A DNA stretch of 64,000 nt, taken from positions 3,789,001 to 3,853,000 of the forward strand of contig CP099617.1 of the NCBI GenBank assembly GCA_024072375.1. Direction: 5' to 3'. The translations under genes were made by a program, and so were the position numbers. This document shows positions 9,704-17,324 of the stretch, piece after piece. This stretch comes from Sphingomonadaceae bacterium OTU29LAMAA1. GTDB taxonomy: Bacteria > Pseudomonadota > Alphaproteobacteria > Sphingomonadales > Sphingomonadaceae. The notes under the pieces are model-generated. The model had not been told where the DNA came from, made no database searches, and saw only the letters and a list, made by a program, of their open reading frames with translations. Position 1 is the stretch's first letter; each line of letters begins with the position of its first letter.

Positions 9704-10348
9704 GTGAACATCATCCTTCTCGGGCCGCCGGGTGCAGGCAAGGGCACCCAGGCGCAGCGGCTGATGGCCGAGCGCGGCATGGTGCAATTGTCGACCGGCG
9801 ACATGCTGCGCGCCGCGGTCAAGGCGGGTTCGCCCGTCGGGTTGCAGGCCAGGGCCGTGATGGAAGCGGGCGAACTGGTGTCGGATGCGATCGTATCCGC
9901 GTTGATCGGCGAACGGTTGGATCAGGGTGTCGCCGGGGGCGCGATCTTCGATGGATATCCACGGACCGCGGCTCAGGCCGAAGCGCTTGATCTGCTGCTT
10001 GAGGAGCGCGGCCTGACGCTCGACCATGTCATCGAGCTGGAAGTCGACGAGGCAGCGCTGATCGAGCGCGTCGAGGGTCGCTATACCTGTGCCAAATGTG
10101 GCGAAGGGTATCACGATCGCTTCAAGCTGCCCCGGCAGGAGGGCGTCTGCGACGTCTGCGGCTCGACCGAGTTCAAGCGCCGCCCGGACGACAATGCGGA
10201 GACCGTCCGCACCCGTATGCAGGAATATCGCGCCAAGACTGCGCCGATCCTGCCGATCTATCAGGCGCGCGGGCTGGTGGAACGGGTGAACGGCATGGCG
10301 GATATCGACCATGTGTCACAGGCTATCGCCAGCATTCTGGACGGGTGA
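9704..10348 (+). CDS. adk: Adenylate kinase (zinc-type lid)
   Basis: Adenylate kinase (214 residues) interconverts ATP plus AMP with two ADP in the cytoplasm. The P-loop GPPGAGKGT is at residues 7-15, and IFDGYPRT carries the AMP-binding region. The lid has four cysteines (C129, C132, C149, C152) in a zinc-binding arrangement. The start is GTG at 9704, preceded by GGGAGAG. It follows secY by 36 bases, a common alphaproteobacterial order, and is the last gene before the repeat array. Confidence 0.97.
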   Translation: MNIILLGPPGAGKGTQAQRLMAERGMVQLSTGDMLRAAVKAGSPVGLQARAVMEAGELVSDAIVSALIGERLDQGVAGGAIFDGYPRTAAQAEALDLLLEERGLTLDHVIELEVDEAALIERVEGRYTCAKCGEGYHDRFKLPRQEGVCDVCGSTEFKRRPDDNAETVRTRMQEYRAKTAPILPIYQARGLVERVNGMADIDHVSQAIASILDG

Positions 10349-10377
10349 GGCCTCTTAAGCCAGTCCACCTCGCGCTC

Positions 10378-10990
10378 GCGTGGGAGGAATGGTGGTTCGA
10401 CTCCGGAAGCTCCACCCCAAACCGACCTTAACGACCGTTCAAGTCCTCCCCCGCCAGGGGAGGGGGGACCGTCAGCCGGATGGTGGATGGGGAGGTAAGC
10501 GACGCGTTGCATAGCGGCGGACGTCGCTTACCTCCCCCTCCGACACGGCTACGCCGCGCCACCTCCCCCTCGCGGGGGAGGAATGATGATACGACTCCGG
10601 AAGCTCCACCCCAAACCGATCCTAACGATCGTTCAAGTCCTCCCCCGCCAGGGGGAGGGGGACCGTCCGGCGTCAGCCGGATGGTGGATGGGGAGGTAAG
10701 CGACGCGTTGCATAGCGGCGGACGTCGCTTACCTCCCCCTCCGACACGGCTTCGCCGCGCCACCTCGCCCTCGCGTGGGAGGAATGGTGGTACGACTCCG
10801 GAAGCTCCACCCCAAACCGACCTTAACGACCGTTCAAGTCCTCCCCCGCTAGGGGGAAGGGGACGCCCGGCGTCAGCGGATGGTGGAGGGGGAGGTAAGC
10901 GACGCGTTGCATAACGGCGGGCGTCGCTTACCTCCCCCTCGACACGGCTACGCCGCGCCACCTCCCCCTTGCGGGGGAGGAATGATGGTG
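10378..10990. repeat. Tandem array of three ~197-bp hairpin-forming repeats
   Basis: Three direct copies, with a shared marker (CTCCGGAAGCTCCACCCCAA) starting at 10401, 10595 and 10796, give periods of 194 and 201 bases. Part of a fourth copy ends near 10990. Each copy holds a perfect 16-bp inverted repeat (GGGGAGGTAAGCGACG and its complement) with a 17-base loop at 10489-10537, 10690-10738 and 10889-10937. A second shorter palindrome lies in the CCTCCCCC...GGGGGAGG part. Frames through it are shadows of the repeat. This is a non-coding array between adk and the two-component genes. Bases 10991-11104 hold nothing I can identify. Confidence 0.9.
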
Positions 10991-11104
10991 CGGCTCCAGC
11001 CACTCCTCCCGCCCCTCCATGACGCTTTTGTCATGTCGCGGTCACACCGCAGCCACTCCGATCCGGGTAAAGCGATTACACGGTCGCGATGCGGCCAGCG
11101 AGAT

Positions 11105-11131
11105 CGGTACCCGACACTCCCGGGGGTGCCG
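11105..11131 (+). other. Leader hairpin upstream of the two-component genes
   Basis: Bases 11105-11112 pair with 11124-11131 (8 bp with one G-U pair) around an 11-base loop. It lies just upstream of a stronger terminator-like hairpin. Together they could be the end of a small RNA or a structured leader of the response-regulator gene. Nothing in the sequence decides between these. Confidence 0.4.
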
Positions 11132-11136
11132 TAGGG

Positions 11137-11169
11137 GGCCGGCGGAAGGGATGCTTTCCGCCGGCCTTT
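11137..11169 (+). terminator. Terminator-like hairpin upstream of response regulator
   Basis: Bases 11137-11147 and 11156-11166 form a perfect 11-bp stem (GGCCGGCGGAA with its complement) around an eight-base loop, followed by TTTC. It points rightward, so it could end transcription coming from adk through the repeat array, or serve as an attenuator for the two-component operon 31 bases downstream. The T-run is short. Confidence 0.55.
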
Positions 11170-11199
11170 CCTGTATCGGAGATGCGTGAGGAGGGTCCC

Positions 11200-11895
11200 G
11201 TGAGCCGCAAGATCCTGATCGTCGAGGATGACAGCTCGACCGCAGCCTATCTGGCGAAAGGGCTGTCGGAGGCCGGTTATGCGGTCGAGGTGACACATGA
11301 CGGGCGCGATGGCCTGTTCCTTGCCAGCGAAGGCATCTTCGACCTCATCATCGCCGATCGCATGCTGCCGGGGCTCGACGGCCTCGCGATGGTGAGCGCG
11401 ATCCGTGGCGCGGGCATCGCGACGCCGGTGCTCGTCCTCTCCGCGCTTGCGGCAGTCGACGACCGGGTCGACGGGTTGAAGGCGGGTGCCGACGATTATC
11501 TCTGCAAACCATTCTCGTTCGCCGAACTGTCCGCGCGGATCGAGGCGCTCGTCCGACGTTCGGATCGTGCCGCGACCGAACCGGCGCGGACGAGGCTGGC
11601 GGTCGGAGACCTCGAAATCGATCTCCTCTCCCGCGCCGTCACCCGCGCCGGTCGCACGATCCCGCTGGGTGCGCGCGAATTCAACCTGCTCGAATTCCTG
11701 GCCCGCCACGCCGGGCAGGTCGTCACCCGCACGATGATGCTGGAAAAGATCTGGAACTATCATTTCGATCCGGGCAGCAACGTCGTCGATGTCCATATCG
11801 GCCGGCTGCGCCGCAAGCTTGAGGATGGCTTTGCCTCGCCGATCCTGCATACGGTGCGCGGTGCCGGCTATCGGCTGGCGGCCGACGCCGGCTGA
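11200..11895 (+). CDS. OmpR-family response regulator
   Basis: This 231-residue DNA-binding response regulator has an N-terminal receiver (ILIVEDD at 6-11, phospho-acceptor Asp53 in IIADRMLPG, and conserved KPFSF) and a C-terminal winged-helix domain ending VRGAGYRL. The GTG at 11200 is chosen because AGGAGG lies about seven bases upstream and the receiver begins at once after it. The frame is open further upstream. It is paired with the histidine kinase 80 bases downstream. The pair sits inside the interrupted ribosomal cluster. The signal and target genes cannot be told from the sequence. Confidence 0.9.
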   Translation: MSRKILIVEDDSSTAAYLAKGLSEAGYAVEVTHDGRDGLFLASEGIFDLIIADRMLPGLDGLAMVSAIRGAGIATPVLVLSALAAVDDRVDGLKAGADDYLCKPFSFAELSARIEALVRRSDRAATEPARTRLAVGDLEIDLLSRAVTRAGRTIPLGAREFNLLEFLARHAGQVVTRTMMLEKIWNYHFDPGSNVVDVHIGRLRRKLEDGFASPILHTVRGAGYRLAADAG

Positions 11896-11975
11896 AGCCC
11901 GGTGGGGACGCAAGGCCGGGGCTGATCCGCGTAACGGACTGTCGCCATTCGCCATGGCCGGGTTTAGGAGGGGCG

Positions 11976-13313
11976 ATGCGCCTGTCGGTCACCGCCCGTA
12001 TCGCCTTGCTCTCGATCGGTCTGGCGCTCGTCTCCAATCTGGTGCTGGTCGGTTTCGTCTGGACCCGCACCGATGCGGCGGTGATCGGCACCGTGCGGCG
12101 CGAGACGATCGAGCAGTCGGATGCGATGCGTGCGCTCTACCGGGCGGGGGGCTTGCCGGCGGTGATCGAAGCGATCGAGCATGCACGTGCCGCGGGAGAT
12201 ACTTCGCTGCTGCTGGCGGTGCTCAATCGCAACGGTGATCGCGTCGCCGGCTTCGGGCCACGGCGGATCGCGGTGCCGCTGGTCCCCAGCCTGTTCCGCA
12301 TCGCCGATGTCGACGCATCCGCCGCCACCGGCGATATCGGCTATTCGCTGCGCCCGATCGGCGGACACTGGCTGCTCGCCGGACGTCGGCTGGACCTCGT
12401 CGAGGCGGAGCGGCGCGCGATCGAGGGCGCGCTGGCGATCGCGGTGCTGCTGTCGCTGGTGCTCGGCGTCGCTGCGGGGCTGGTGCTGGCCCGCTACGTC
12501 GGCAGGCGGCTCAACCGGATCGCGGCGGTGATCGCGGCCGCAGGCGAGGGCGATCTGTCGCGCCGCGTTCCCGTCGCGGTCGCCCGCCGCGATTCGTTCG
12601 ATCGGCTCGGCCATCAACTCAATCTGATGCTGGGCAAGCTGGAACGGCTGATGGTGGAACTCCGCCTCGTCACCGACAGCCTGGCACACGATCTGCGCTC
12701 GCCGCTCACGCGGTTGCGCACCAAGACCGAACAGGCGGTGCTGATCGCCGATCCTGCTGCACGAGAGGCGGCGTTGGGCGGGCTACTGGTCGAAACCGAC
12801 CTCGTCATGCGCATGCTGACCATGGTTATCGAAATCAGCCGTTCCGAATCGGTCTCACGCGATCGCTTCATCATGGTCGAGCCTGCCGCACTCGTCGGGG
12901 AAATCGCCGAACTGTACGAGCCAGTGGCGGAGGAGGCGGGGCTCGACTTCACCGTCGCGATCGACGCGTCCGCGCCGGCGATGCCGCTGCATCGCGAGTT
13001 GCTCAGTCAGGCGATCACCAACCTGATCGACAATGCGCTGAAGCATGCCGCCGACGGGGGCGTGTTGACGCTGCGGCTGGTCGTGCACGGGCAGGCGATC
13101 GCAATCCAGGTCGAGGATCGCGGCTCCGGCATCGCCGAATCGGATCGCGCGCAGGCACGCAAGCGCTTCGGGCGGCTGGATGCCGCGCGGACCACGCCGG
13201 GGGCCGGACTCGGCATGGCTTTGATCGAGGCGGCGGCGCGGCTGCACGACGGCCGCTTCGAACTGGCCGACAACGCACCCGGACTGATCGCACGGATCGT
13301 CCTGCCGATCTGA
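11976..13313 (+). CDS. Sensor histidine kinase with HAMP domain
   Basis: This 445-residue inner-membrane kinase has TM1 at about 10-29, a periplasmic part of about 120 residues and TM2 at 151-171. These are followed by HAMP at about 172-225, the phosphorylated His238 in SLAHDLRSPLTRLR, and an ATPase domain with NLIDNALKHA, DRGSGI and GAGLGMALI. The start follows a strong AGGAGG. It is the partner of the OmpR-type regulator just upstream. The overall pattern resembles QseC/CzcS-like kinases, but no substrate is evident. Confidence 0.9.
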   Translation: MRLSVTARIALLSIGLALVSNLVLVGFVWTRTDAAVIGTVRRETIEQSDAMRALYRAGGLPAVIEAIEHARAAGDTSLLLAVLNRNGDRVAGFGPRRIAVPLVPSLFRIADVDASAATGDIGYSLRPIGGHWLLAGRRLDLVEAERRAIEGALAIAVLLSLVLGVAAGLVLARYVGRRLNRIAAVIAAAGEGDLSRRVPVAVARRDSFDRLGHQLNLMLGKLERLMVELRLVTDSLAHDLRSPLTRLRTKTEQAVLIADPAAREAALGGLLVETDLVMRMLTMVIEISRSESVSRDRFIMVEPAALVGEIAELYEPVAEEAGLDFTVAIDASAPAMPLHRELLSQAITNLIDNALKHAADGGVLTLRLVVHGQAIAIQVEDRGSGIAESDRAQARKRFGRLDAARTTPGAGLGMALIEAAARLHDGRFELADNAPGLIARIVLPI

Positions 13314-13471
13314 AGCGAGCGAATTCGTCGCGTTTCCCGCCCGGCTGAGGGTTAACCGCTTGCTAGCGTGGGCACGATATAGTGTTCGACGATGGCGGTC
13401 GGGGGGCCGCTTACGACACGCGGCCGGCAGGTCGCGGGGGCTTTGCGCCGGTTTCGGCAAAAAGGAGCGTT

Positions 13472-13672
13472 ATGCTTGGGGCGATCGTCTTTACCTATGG
13501 CATGCTGATGAGCTTCGTGTTGCAGGGTGCGTCCCGCAACGCCCGGCTCAAGCGGCCCAATCCACCGATGCTGCAATATATCGGCTATGTGCTGTGCGGC
13601 CTGTCTGCGGGCCTGTCGGGCATGCTGTTGCTGATGGCCTTCTCCGCCCGGGCGCCGTTCCCGCTGATGTAG
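13472..13672 (+). CDS. Small hypothetical membrane protein (66 aa)
   Basis: The ATG at 13472 is preceded by AAAGGAG at good spacing and opens a 66-residue product. It has two likely membrane segments (about 2-20 and 37-62, FTYGMLMSFVLQ and YVLCGLSAGLSGMLLLMAF) linked by a basic, proline-containing loop. I do not recognise a family. It follows the kinase gene by 158 bases on the same strand and could be part of that unit or have its own promoter (a TATAGT lies at about 13377). Confidence 0.6.
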   Translation: MLGAIVFTYGMLMSFVLQGASRNARLKRPNPPMLQYIGYVLCGLSAGLSGMLLLMAFSARAPFPLM

Positions 13673-13688
13673 GCTGGTGCCCGCGACC

Positions 13689-13832
13689 TCAGGACGCGCG
13701 CCGTTCGAGCAGTGCGGCGTCGATTCGCGCGATCAGGTCCCGCATCGGCGGTGGCGACCAGCCCGCGGTGGCCGGCAAGGGGGCCTGCACCTTCTTGGCG
13801 ATCCGGCTATAGACATGCTGTGACAGGGCCAT
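13689..13832 (-). CDS. Very small hypothetical protein (47 aa)
   Basis: On the minus strand an ATG at 13832, with AAAGGA ten or so bases upstream, opens a 47-residue frame ending TGA at 13689. The product is basic and proline-containing (MALSQHVYSRIAKKVQ, then an amphipathic C-terminal helix RDLIARIDAALLERRAS). I do not recognise it. It lies between two small + strand membrane-protein genes without overlapping them. The clear ribosome site and good codon composition support it, but at this length it could be chance. Confidence 0.45.
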   Translation of the reverse strand: MALSQHVYSRIAKKVQAPLPATAGWSPPPMRDLIARIDAALLERRAS

Positions 13833-13953
13833 GGCGCAATCCTTTGAACGAGCCCCGGCTATCGCGCTTTCCGACCTACCAAATGGTTAACGGCGTCGAT
13901 CCGGCCGCAGTATCGGGCCATGATCGCGGCAGAGAATCGATCAGGAGATCCCG

Positions 13954-14232
13954 ATGAATTCGCTCAACATGTTCGGCCTGTTCGCCATCCTGTTCATGCT
14001 GCTCTGCTATATGATGGAGGCGCGCTCGCCGTGGTGGACGCTGGGCTTCGCGTTCGGCTGCCTGCTCAGTTCCGCCTATGGCTTCCTGCAAGGTGCATGG
14101 CCATTCGGTGCGGTCGAGCTGTTGTGGACCGGCATCGCGCTTCATCGCTGGCGGCAAGCGCTGGTGCGGCAGCGCGGCGGAACTGCGGCGCCGGGCATGA
14201 TCGACCGCGGTCCGGCGGAACCCGTTGCTTGA
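13954..14232 (+). CDS. Small hypothetical membrane protein (92 aa)
   Basis: The ATG at 13954 follows AGGAGA and opens a 92-residue product. It has two hydrophobic segments (about 5-20, and 27-58 with two halves) and a basic C-terminal tail, so it is probably an inner-membrane protein with a cytoplasmic tail. The family is not recognised. Its TGA overlaps the -35 box of the candidate alpha-operon promoter, so it closes the inserted block before rpsM. Confidence 0.6.
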   Translation: MNSLNMFGLFAILFMLLCYMMEARSPWWTLGFAFGCLLSSAYGFLQGAWPFGAVELLWTGIALHRWRQALVRQRGGTAAPGMIDRGPAEPVA

Positions 14233-14257
14233 CACCGCGTTAGCGCGCGCCTAACTG
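14229..14257 (+). promoter_or_regulatory. Candidate sigma-70 promoter for rpsM-rpsK-rpoA-rplQ
   Basis: A perfect -35 TTGACA at 14229-14234 is followed after 17 bases by TAACTG at 14252-14257. The -35 is ideal. The -10 is weak, which is common in alphaproteobacteria. It gives a leader of about 155 bases before rpsM, containing a stretch able to form hairpins. It would restart transcription of the alpha operon after the insertion that separates it from adk. Confidence 0.55.
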
Positions 14258-14419
14258 CACATCCCTCCGAAATACCGGATGCTCCGGCGGCGCTCGTCTG
14301 CGCTCGCCGCGCTTTGCGTAGACGCAATGGCAGGAGCGGGCGGTGTTGTTCGGAGGATGCGACGAGATGGGGGTCGTGGCTAGCCATGCCGACCCCTGTG
14401 GAGCTAGGAGAAACATTTC

Positions 14420-14788
14420 ATGGCACGTATCGCGGGTGTCAACATCCCGACCAACAAGCGCGTGGTGATCGCGCTGACCTACATTCACGGCATTGGTCTG
14501 ACCAAGTCGAAGGAAATCACCGCCAAGCTGAACATCGCGCCCGAGCGCCGCGTTCAGGACCTGACCGATCAGGAGGTTCTCCAGATCCGCGAGACGATCG
14601 ACGCCGACCACACGGTCGAGGGTGATCTGCGTCGCGAGACCGCGATGAACATCAAGCGCCTGATGGACCTCGCCTGCTATCGCGGCCTGCGTCATCGCAA
14701 GGGCCTGCCGGTCCGCGGCCAGCGCACGCACACCAATGCGCGCACCCGCAAGGGCAAGGCGAAGCCGATCGCAGGTAAGAAGAAGTAA
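14420..14788 (+). CDS. rpsM: 30S ribosomal protein S13
   Basis: S13 (122 residues) bridges the subunits and contacts tRNAs from the head of the small subunit. [22 protein letters not shown] and [21 protein letters not shown] are diagnostic. The start follows GCTAGGAGAAA. It is the first gene of the alpha segment and is separated from adk by about 4 kb, whereas these genes are usually adjacent in related genomes. Confidence 0.98.
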   Translation: MARIAGVNIPTNKRVVIALTYIHGIGLTKSKEITAKLNIAPERRVQDLTDQEVLQIRETIDADHTVEGDLRRETAMNIKRLMDLACYRGLRHRKGLPVRGQRTHTNARTRKGKAKPIAGKKK

Positions 14789-14869
14789 GCGCCAGCCGCG
14801 CTCACTTCTCCGCCGGAGCAGGTCGGAAACGATCGCCCGGCGTTCAGCTAACAAGGTCAGGAATCATCC

Positions 14870-15259
14870 ATGGCACGTGAACCGCAGCGTATTCGCCGTC
14901 GCGAACGCAAGAACATCACCTCTGGCGTCGCGCATGTGAACGCCAGCTTCAACAACACCATGATCACCATCACCGACGCGCAGGGCAACGCCATTTCGTG
15001 GTCGTCCGCCGGCGCGATGGGATTCAAGGGCAGCCGCAAGTCGACCCCGTACGCCGCTCAGGTGGCCGCGGAAGACGCCGGCAAGAAGGCCGCCGAGCAC
15101 GGCGTTCGCACCATCGAAGTCGAAGTGAAGGGTCCGGGTTCGGGCCGTGAATCGGCTCTCCGTGCGCTGCAGGCGGTCGGTTTCCAGATCACGTCGATCC
15201 GCGACGTCACCTCGATCCCGCACAATGGCGTGCGTCCTTCGAAGCGTCGTCGCGTCTGA
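14870..15259 (+). CDS. rpsK: 30S ribosomal protein S11
   Basis: S11 (129 residues) sits on the platform near the Shine-Dalgarno helix. The segment [19 protein letters not shown] and the C-terminal [18 protein letters not shown] are the family signature. It follows rpsM by 81 bases. A hairpin with a T-run lies between its stop and rpoA. Confidence 0.98.
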   Translation: MAREPQRIRRRERKNITSGVAHVNASFNNTMITITDAQGNAISWSSAGAMGFKGSRKSTPYAAQVAAEDAGKKAAEHGVRTIEVEVKGPGSGRESALRALQAVGFQITSIRDVTSIPHNGVRPSKRRRV

Positions 15260-15266
15260 TCTTTCA

Positions 15267-15295
15267 CGCGCCGGCTGACGAGTCGGTGCGTTTTT
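15267..15295 (+). terminator. Terminator-like hairpin between rpsK and rpoA
   Basis: Bases 15267-15276 pair with 15281-15290 (10 bp including two G-U pairs) around a GACG loop and are followed by TTTTT. It lies within the alpha operon, eight bases after the rpsK stop. It may be a partial terminator that sets the ratio of ribosomal protein to RNA polymerase alpha, or a 3'-end stabilising hairpin. Confidence 0.65.
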
Positions 15296-15343
15296 CTCCC
15301 GGCTGGAGCTGCCCCCTGTTCCGGCCCAAATTAGGGGACACCT

Positions 15344-16411
15344 GTGTCTGTCAATGCAAAGAACTGGCAGGAACTGAAGAAGCCCAACGGCCTTGAGAAG
15401 AAGGGCGGCGATGGCAAGCGCAAGGCTAGCTTCGTGGCCGAGCCGCTGGAGCGTGGCTTCGGCCTGACACTCGGCAACGCGCTGCGTCGCGTGTTGCTCT
15501 CCTCGCTGCAGGGTGCCGCCGTGACCTCGATCAAGATCGAGAACGTGCTGCACGAATTCTCCAGCCTGGCGGGCGTTCGCGAGGACGTCACCGACATCGT
15601 TCTGAACGTCAAGCAGATCGCGATCCGCATGCAGGGCGAGGGGCCGAAGCGCCTCCAGCTTTCCGCAACGGGTCCCGGCGAAGTGAAGGCCGGCGACATT
15701 GCCGTGTCGGGCGACATCGAAGTGATGAACCCCGAGCTGGTGCTGTGCCATCTCGATGAAGGTGCGACGCTCAACATGGAGCTGACCGCCGACATCGGTA
15801 AGGGCTACGTGCCTGCGACCGCAAACCGTCCGGCCGATGCGCCGATCGGTCTGATCCCGGTCGATGCGCTCTACTCGCCGGTACGTCAGGTGTCCTACAA
15901 GGTCGACCCGACCCGCGTCGGACAGGACCTGGATTACGACAAGCTGACGCTGACGATCGAGACCGACGGCACGGTGACCCCGGAAGACGCGGTGGCCTAT
16001 GCCGGTCGCATCCTTCAGGACCAGCTCGCGCTGTTCGTTCACTTCGACGATTCGTCGATCACGCGTTCGTCCGCTCCGATCGGTCAGGCGGCTGCTCCGG
16101 CGGCTGGCGGCGAGACGGCGGGCGATACCCAGCAGATCAATCGTTACCTTCTCAAGAAGGTCGACGAGCTCGAACTGTCGGTGCGTTCGGCGAACTGCCT
16201 CAAGAACGACAACATCATCTATATCGGTGACCTGGTCGGCAAGACCGAGGCCGAGATGCTTCGGACCCCGAACTTCGGCCGCAAGTCGTTGAACGAGATC
16301 AAGGAAGTGTTGTCCTCGATGGGTCTGCGCCTCGGCATGGAGATCCCGGGCTGGCCGCCCGAGAACATCGAAGAGATGGCGAAGAAGCTCGAGCAGGAAA
16401 TCATGGGCTGA
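15344..16411 (+). CDS. rpoA: DNA-directed RNA polymerase subunit alpha
   Basis: The alpha subunit (355 residues) assembles RNA polymerase as a dimer and contacts upstream promoter DNA and activators. The N-terminal domain includes [22 protein letters not shown]. The C-terminal domain has [16 protein letters not shown] and [21 protein letters not shown]. The start is GTG at 15344, preceded by TTAGGGGA. It is somewhat longer than the E. coli subunit (329) because of the linker ([11 protein letters not shown]) and N-terminal lysine-rich residues. Confidence 0.97.
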   Translation: MSVNAKNWQELKKPNGLEKKGGDGKRKASFVAEPLERGFGLTLGNALRRVLLSSLQGAAVTSIKIENVLHEFSSLAGVREDVTDIVLNVKQIAIRMQGEGPKRLQLSATGPGEVKAGDIAVSGDIEVMNPELVLCHLDEGATLNMELTADIGKGYVPATANRPADAPIGLIPVDALYSPVRQVSYKVDPTRVGQDLDYDKLTLTIETDGTVTPEDAVAYAGRILQDQLALFVHFDDSSITRSSAPIGQAAAPAAGGETAGDTQQINRYLLKKVDELELSVRSANCLKNDNIIYIGDLVGKTEAEMLRTPNFGRKSLNEIKEVLSSMGLRLGMEIPGWPPENIEEMAKKLEQEIMG

Positions 16412-16416
16412 TCGCA

Positions 16417-16568
16417 GGCGGATAGCGATGCTATCCGCCGCCTCGGCGATCAGCCCGGCCGACGGGCAGGAGAGCGGCCAAGCCGCGACACTGACCCGTT
16501 CGACGTGAACGGTGCGGCTTTGCCGTACCGCCCTTTCCCAACCCTCTCCCAAGCTCGTGCGGGAGAGG
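16417..16568. repeat. Cluster of three hairpins between rpoA and rplQ
   Basis: A perfect 10-bp stem with a GAT loop (16417-16426 with 16430-16439) lies directly after the rpoA stop. A 9-bp stem with a TTT loop (16510-16518 with 16522-16530) and an 8-bp stem (16543-16550 with 16561-16568) follow. None has a T-run, so they are not clear terminators. They fill most of the 244-base gap and resemble dispersed palindromic elements seen elsewhere in the window. Confidence 0.6.
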
Positions 16569-16655
16569 TAACAAGACAGGCAAAGGGTGGCTGCCTCATA
16601 TGTCACCGGCTCTGGGGTACCTCGAACGGCCCCTTAACGAACGAAGGAATTACCC

Positions 16656-17078
16656 ATGCGTCATCGCGTTGGCGGTCGTAAGCTGCAGCGTACCTCGGCC
16701 CATCGTACGGCCCTGTTCCGCAACATGTCGGCCGCGCTCATCAAGCATGAGCAGATCACCACCACCGTCGCCAAGGCGAAGGAACTGCGTCCCTACATCG
16801 AGAAGCTGATCACGCTGGCGAAGAAGGGTGGCCTGTCCAACCGTCGTCTGGCGCATGCGCGTTTGCTCGACGATGCGCAGCTGGTGAAGCTGTTCGACGT
16901 TCTCGCGTCGCGCTACGCCGACCGCAACGGCGGCTACACCCGCATCATCAAGGCCGGCATCCGTGCATCGGACGCCTCGCCGATGGCGATCATCGAGTTC
17001 GTCGATCGCGACGTGTCGGCGAAGGGCCAGGATTCGGGTCCCGTCCAGTCGGACGAGGATTTCGACGAGGCGGCATAA
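16656..17078 (+). CDS. rplQ: 50S ribosomal protein L17
   Basis: L17 (140 residues) is a large-subunit protein near the exit tunnel. [24 protein letters not shown] is the classical N-terminus, and [24 protein letters not shown] completes the fold. It has an acidic C-terminal tail (SDEDFDEAA) beyond the E. coli length. It ends the ribosomal cluster and is followed by an intrinsic terminator. Confidence 0.98.
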   Translation: MRHRVGGRKLQRTSAHRTALFRNMSAALIKHEQITTTVAKAKELRPYIEKLITLAKKGGLSNRRLAHARLLDDAQLVKLFDVLASRYADRNGGYTRIIKAGIRASDASPMAIIEFVDRDVSAKGQDSGPVQSDEDFDEAA

Positions 17079-17132
17079 AAGCCAGCGAAGCTGGGTCGAG
17101 GCTAAAGCCTCGTCCGGCGTCGCGAAAAGCGA

Positions 17133-17264
17133 CGTCCGACGACACGGCTTTGCCGGGTCGCTGCAATAGGAGGAGGCCGTACCAGCGATGGTGCGGCCTT
17201 TTTCGTTTTGCGGCATGTGAGGGCGTATCCCAATCGCGTCGCGGCAAAGCCGCGTCGTCGGACG
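17133..17264. repeat. 28-bp inverted repeat flanking the rplQ terminator
   Basis: Arm one (17133-17160) and arm two (17237-17264) are inverted copies matching at 25 of 28 positions, with a core containing CGGCTTTGCCG in one orientation. Each arm is itself partly palindromic. They enclose the terminator at 17175-17203. The arrangement looks like two copies of a small mobile palindromic element inserted in opposite orientation. Confidence 0.6.
17175..17203 (+). terminator. Intrinsic terminator after rplQ
   Basis: Bases 17175-17183 pair with 17190-17198 (9 bp with one T-G pair) around a six-base loop and are followed by TTTTT and, four bases on, another TTTT. It is the natural end of the ribosomal protein super-cluster. 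Confidence 0.8.
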
Positions 17265-17317
17265 GGGCGATGCCCCGCCGGCCGGGCTTGGCCTTATGCG
17301 GCTGCGCCGCTAAGGCC
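17241..17317 (+). other. Serial hairpins in the guaA leader
   Basis: Three hairpins follow one another just upstream of guaA. The first is CGCGGC/GCCGCG around AAA. The second is GGGGC/GCCCC around GAT. The third is a 12-bp stem with one bulge at 17290-17317 (GGCCTTA and GCGGC arms around TGC). The last ends eight bases before the guaA ATG, and no clear Shine-Dalgarno is left free. The leader may control translation, or it may simply be repeat-element debris. It does not match a riboswitch I know. Confidence 0.5.
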
Positions 17318-17324
17318 TGCGCCC

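Noticed and set aside
8216-10312. 698-codon open frame on the minus strand across secY and adk
   Set aside because: It lies wholly opposite two certain genes, is rich in Arg, His and Asp as expected of the reverse frame of GC-rich code, and has no family signs.
10378-10990. CRISPR array
   Set aside because: The units are about 200 bases long and similar along their whole length, with no unique spacers and no cas genes.
10480-11003. Open frames through the repeat array (up to 191 codons, both strands)
   Set aside because: They are simple translations of the repeated hairpin sequence with Pro/Arg/Gly runs and no start context.
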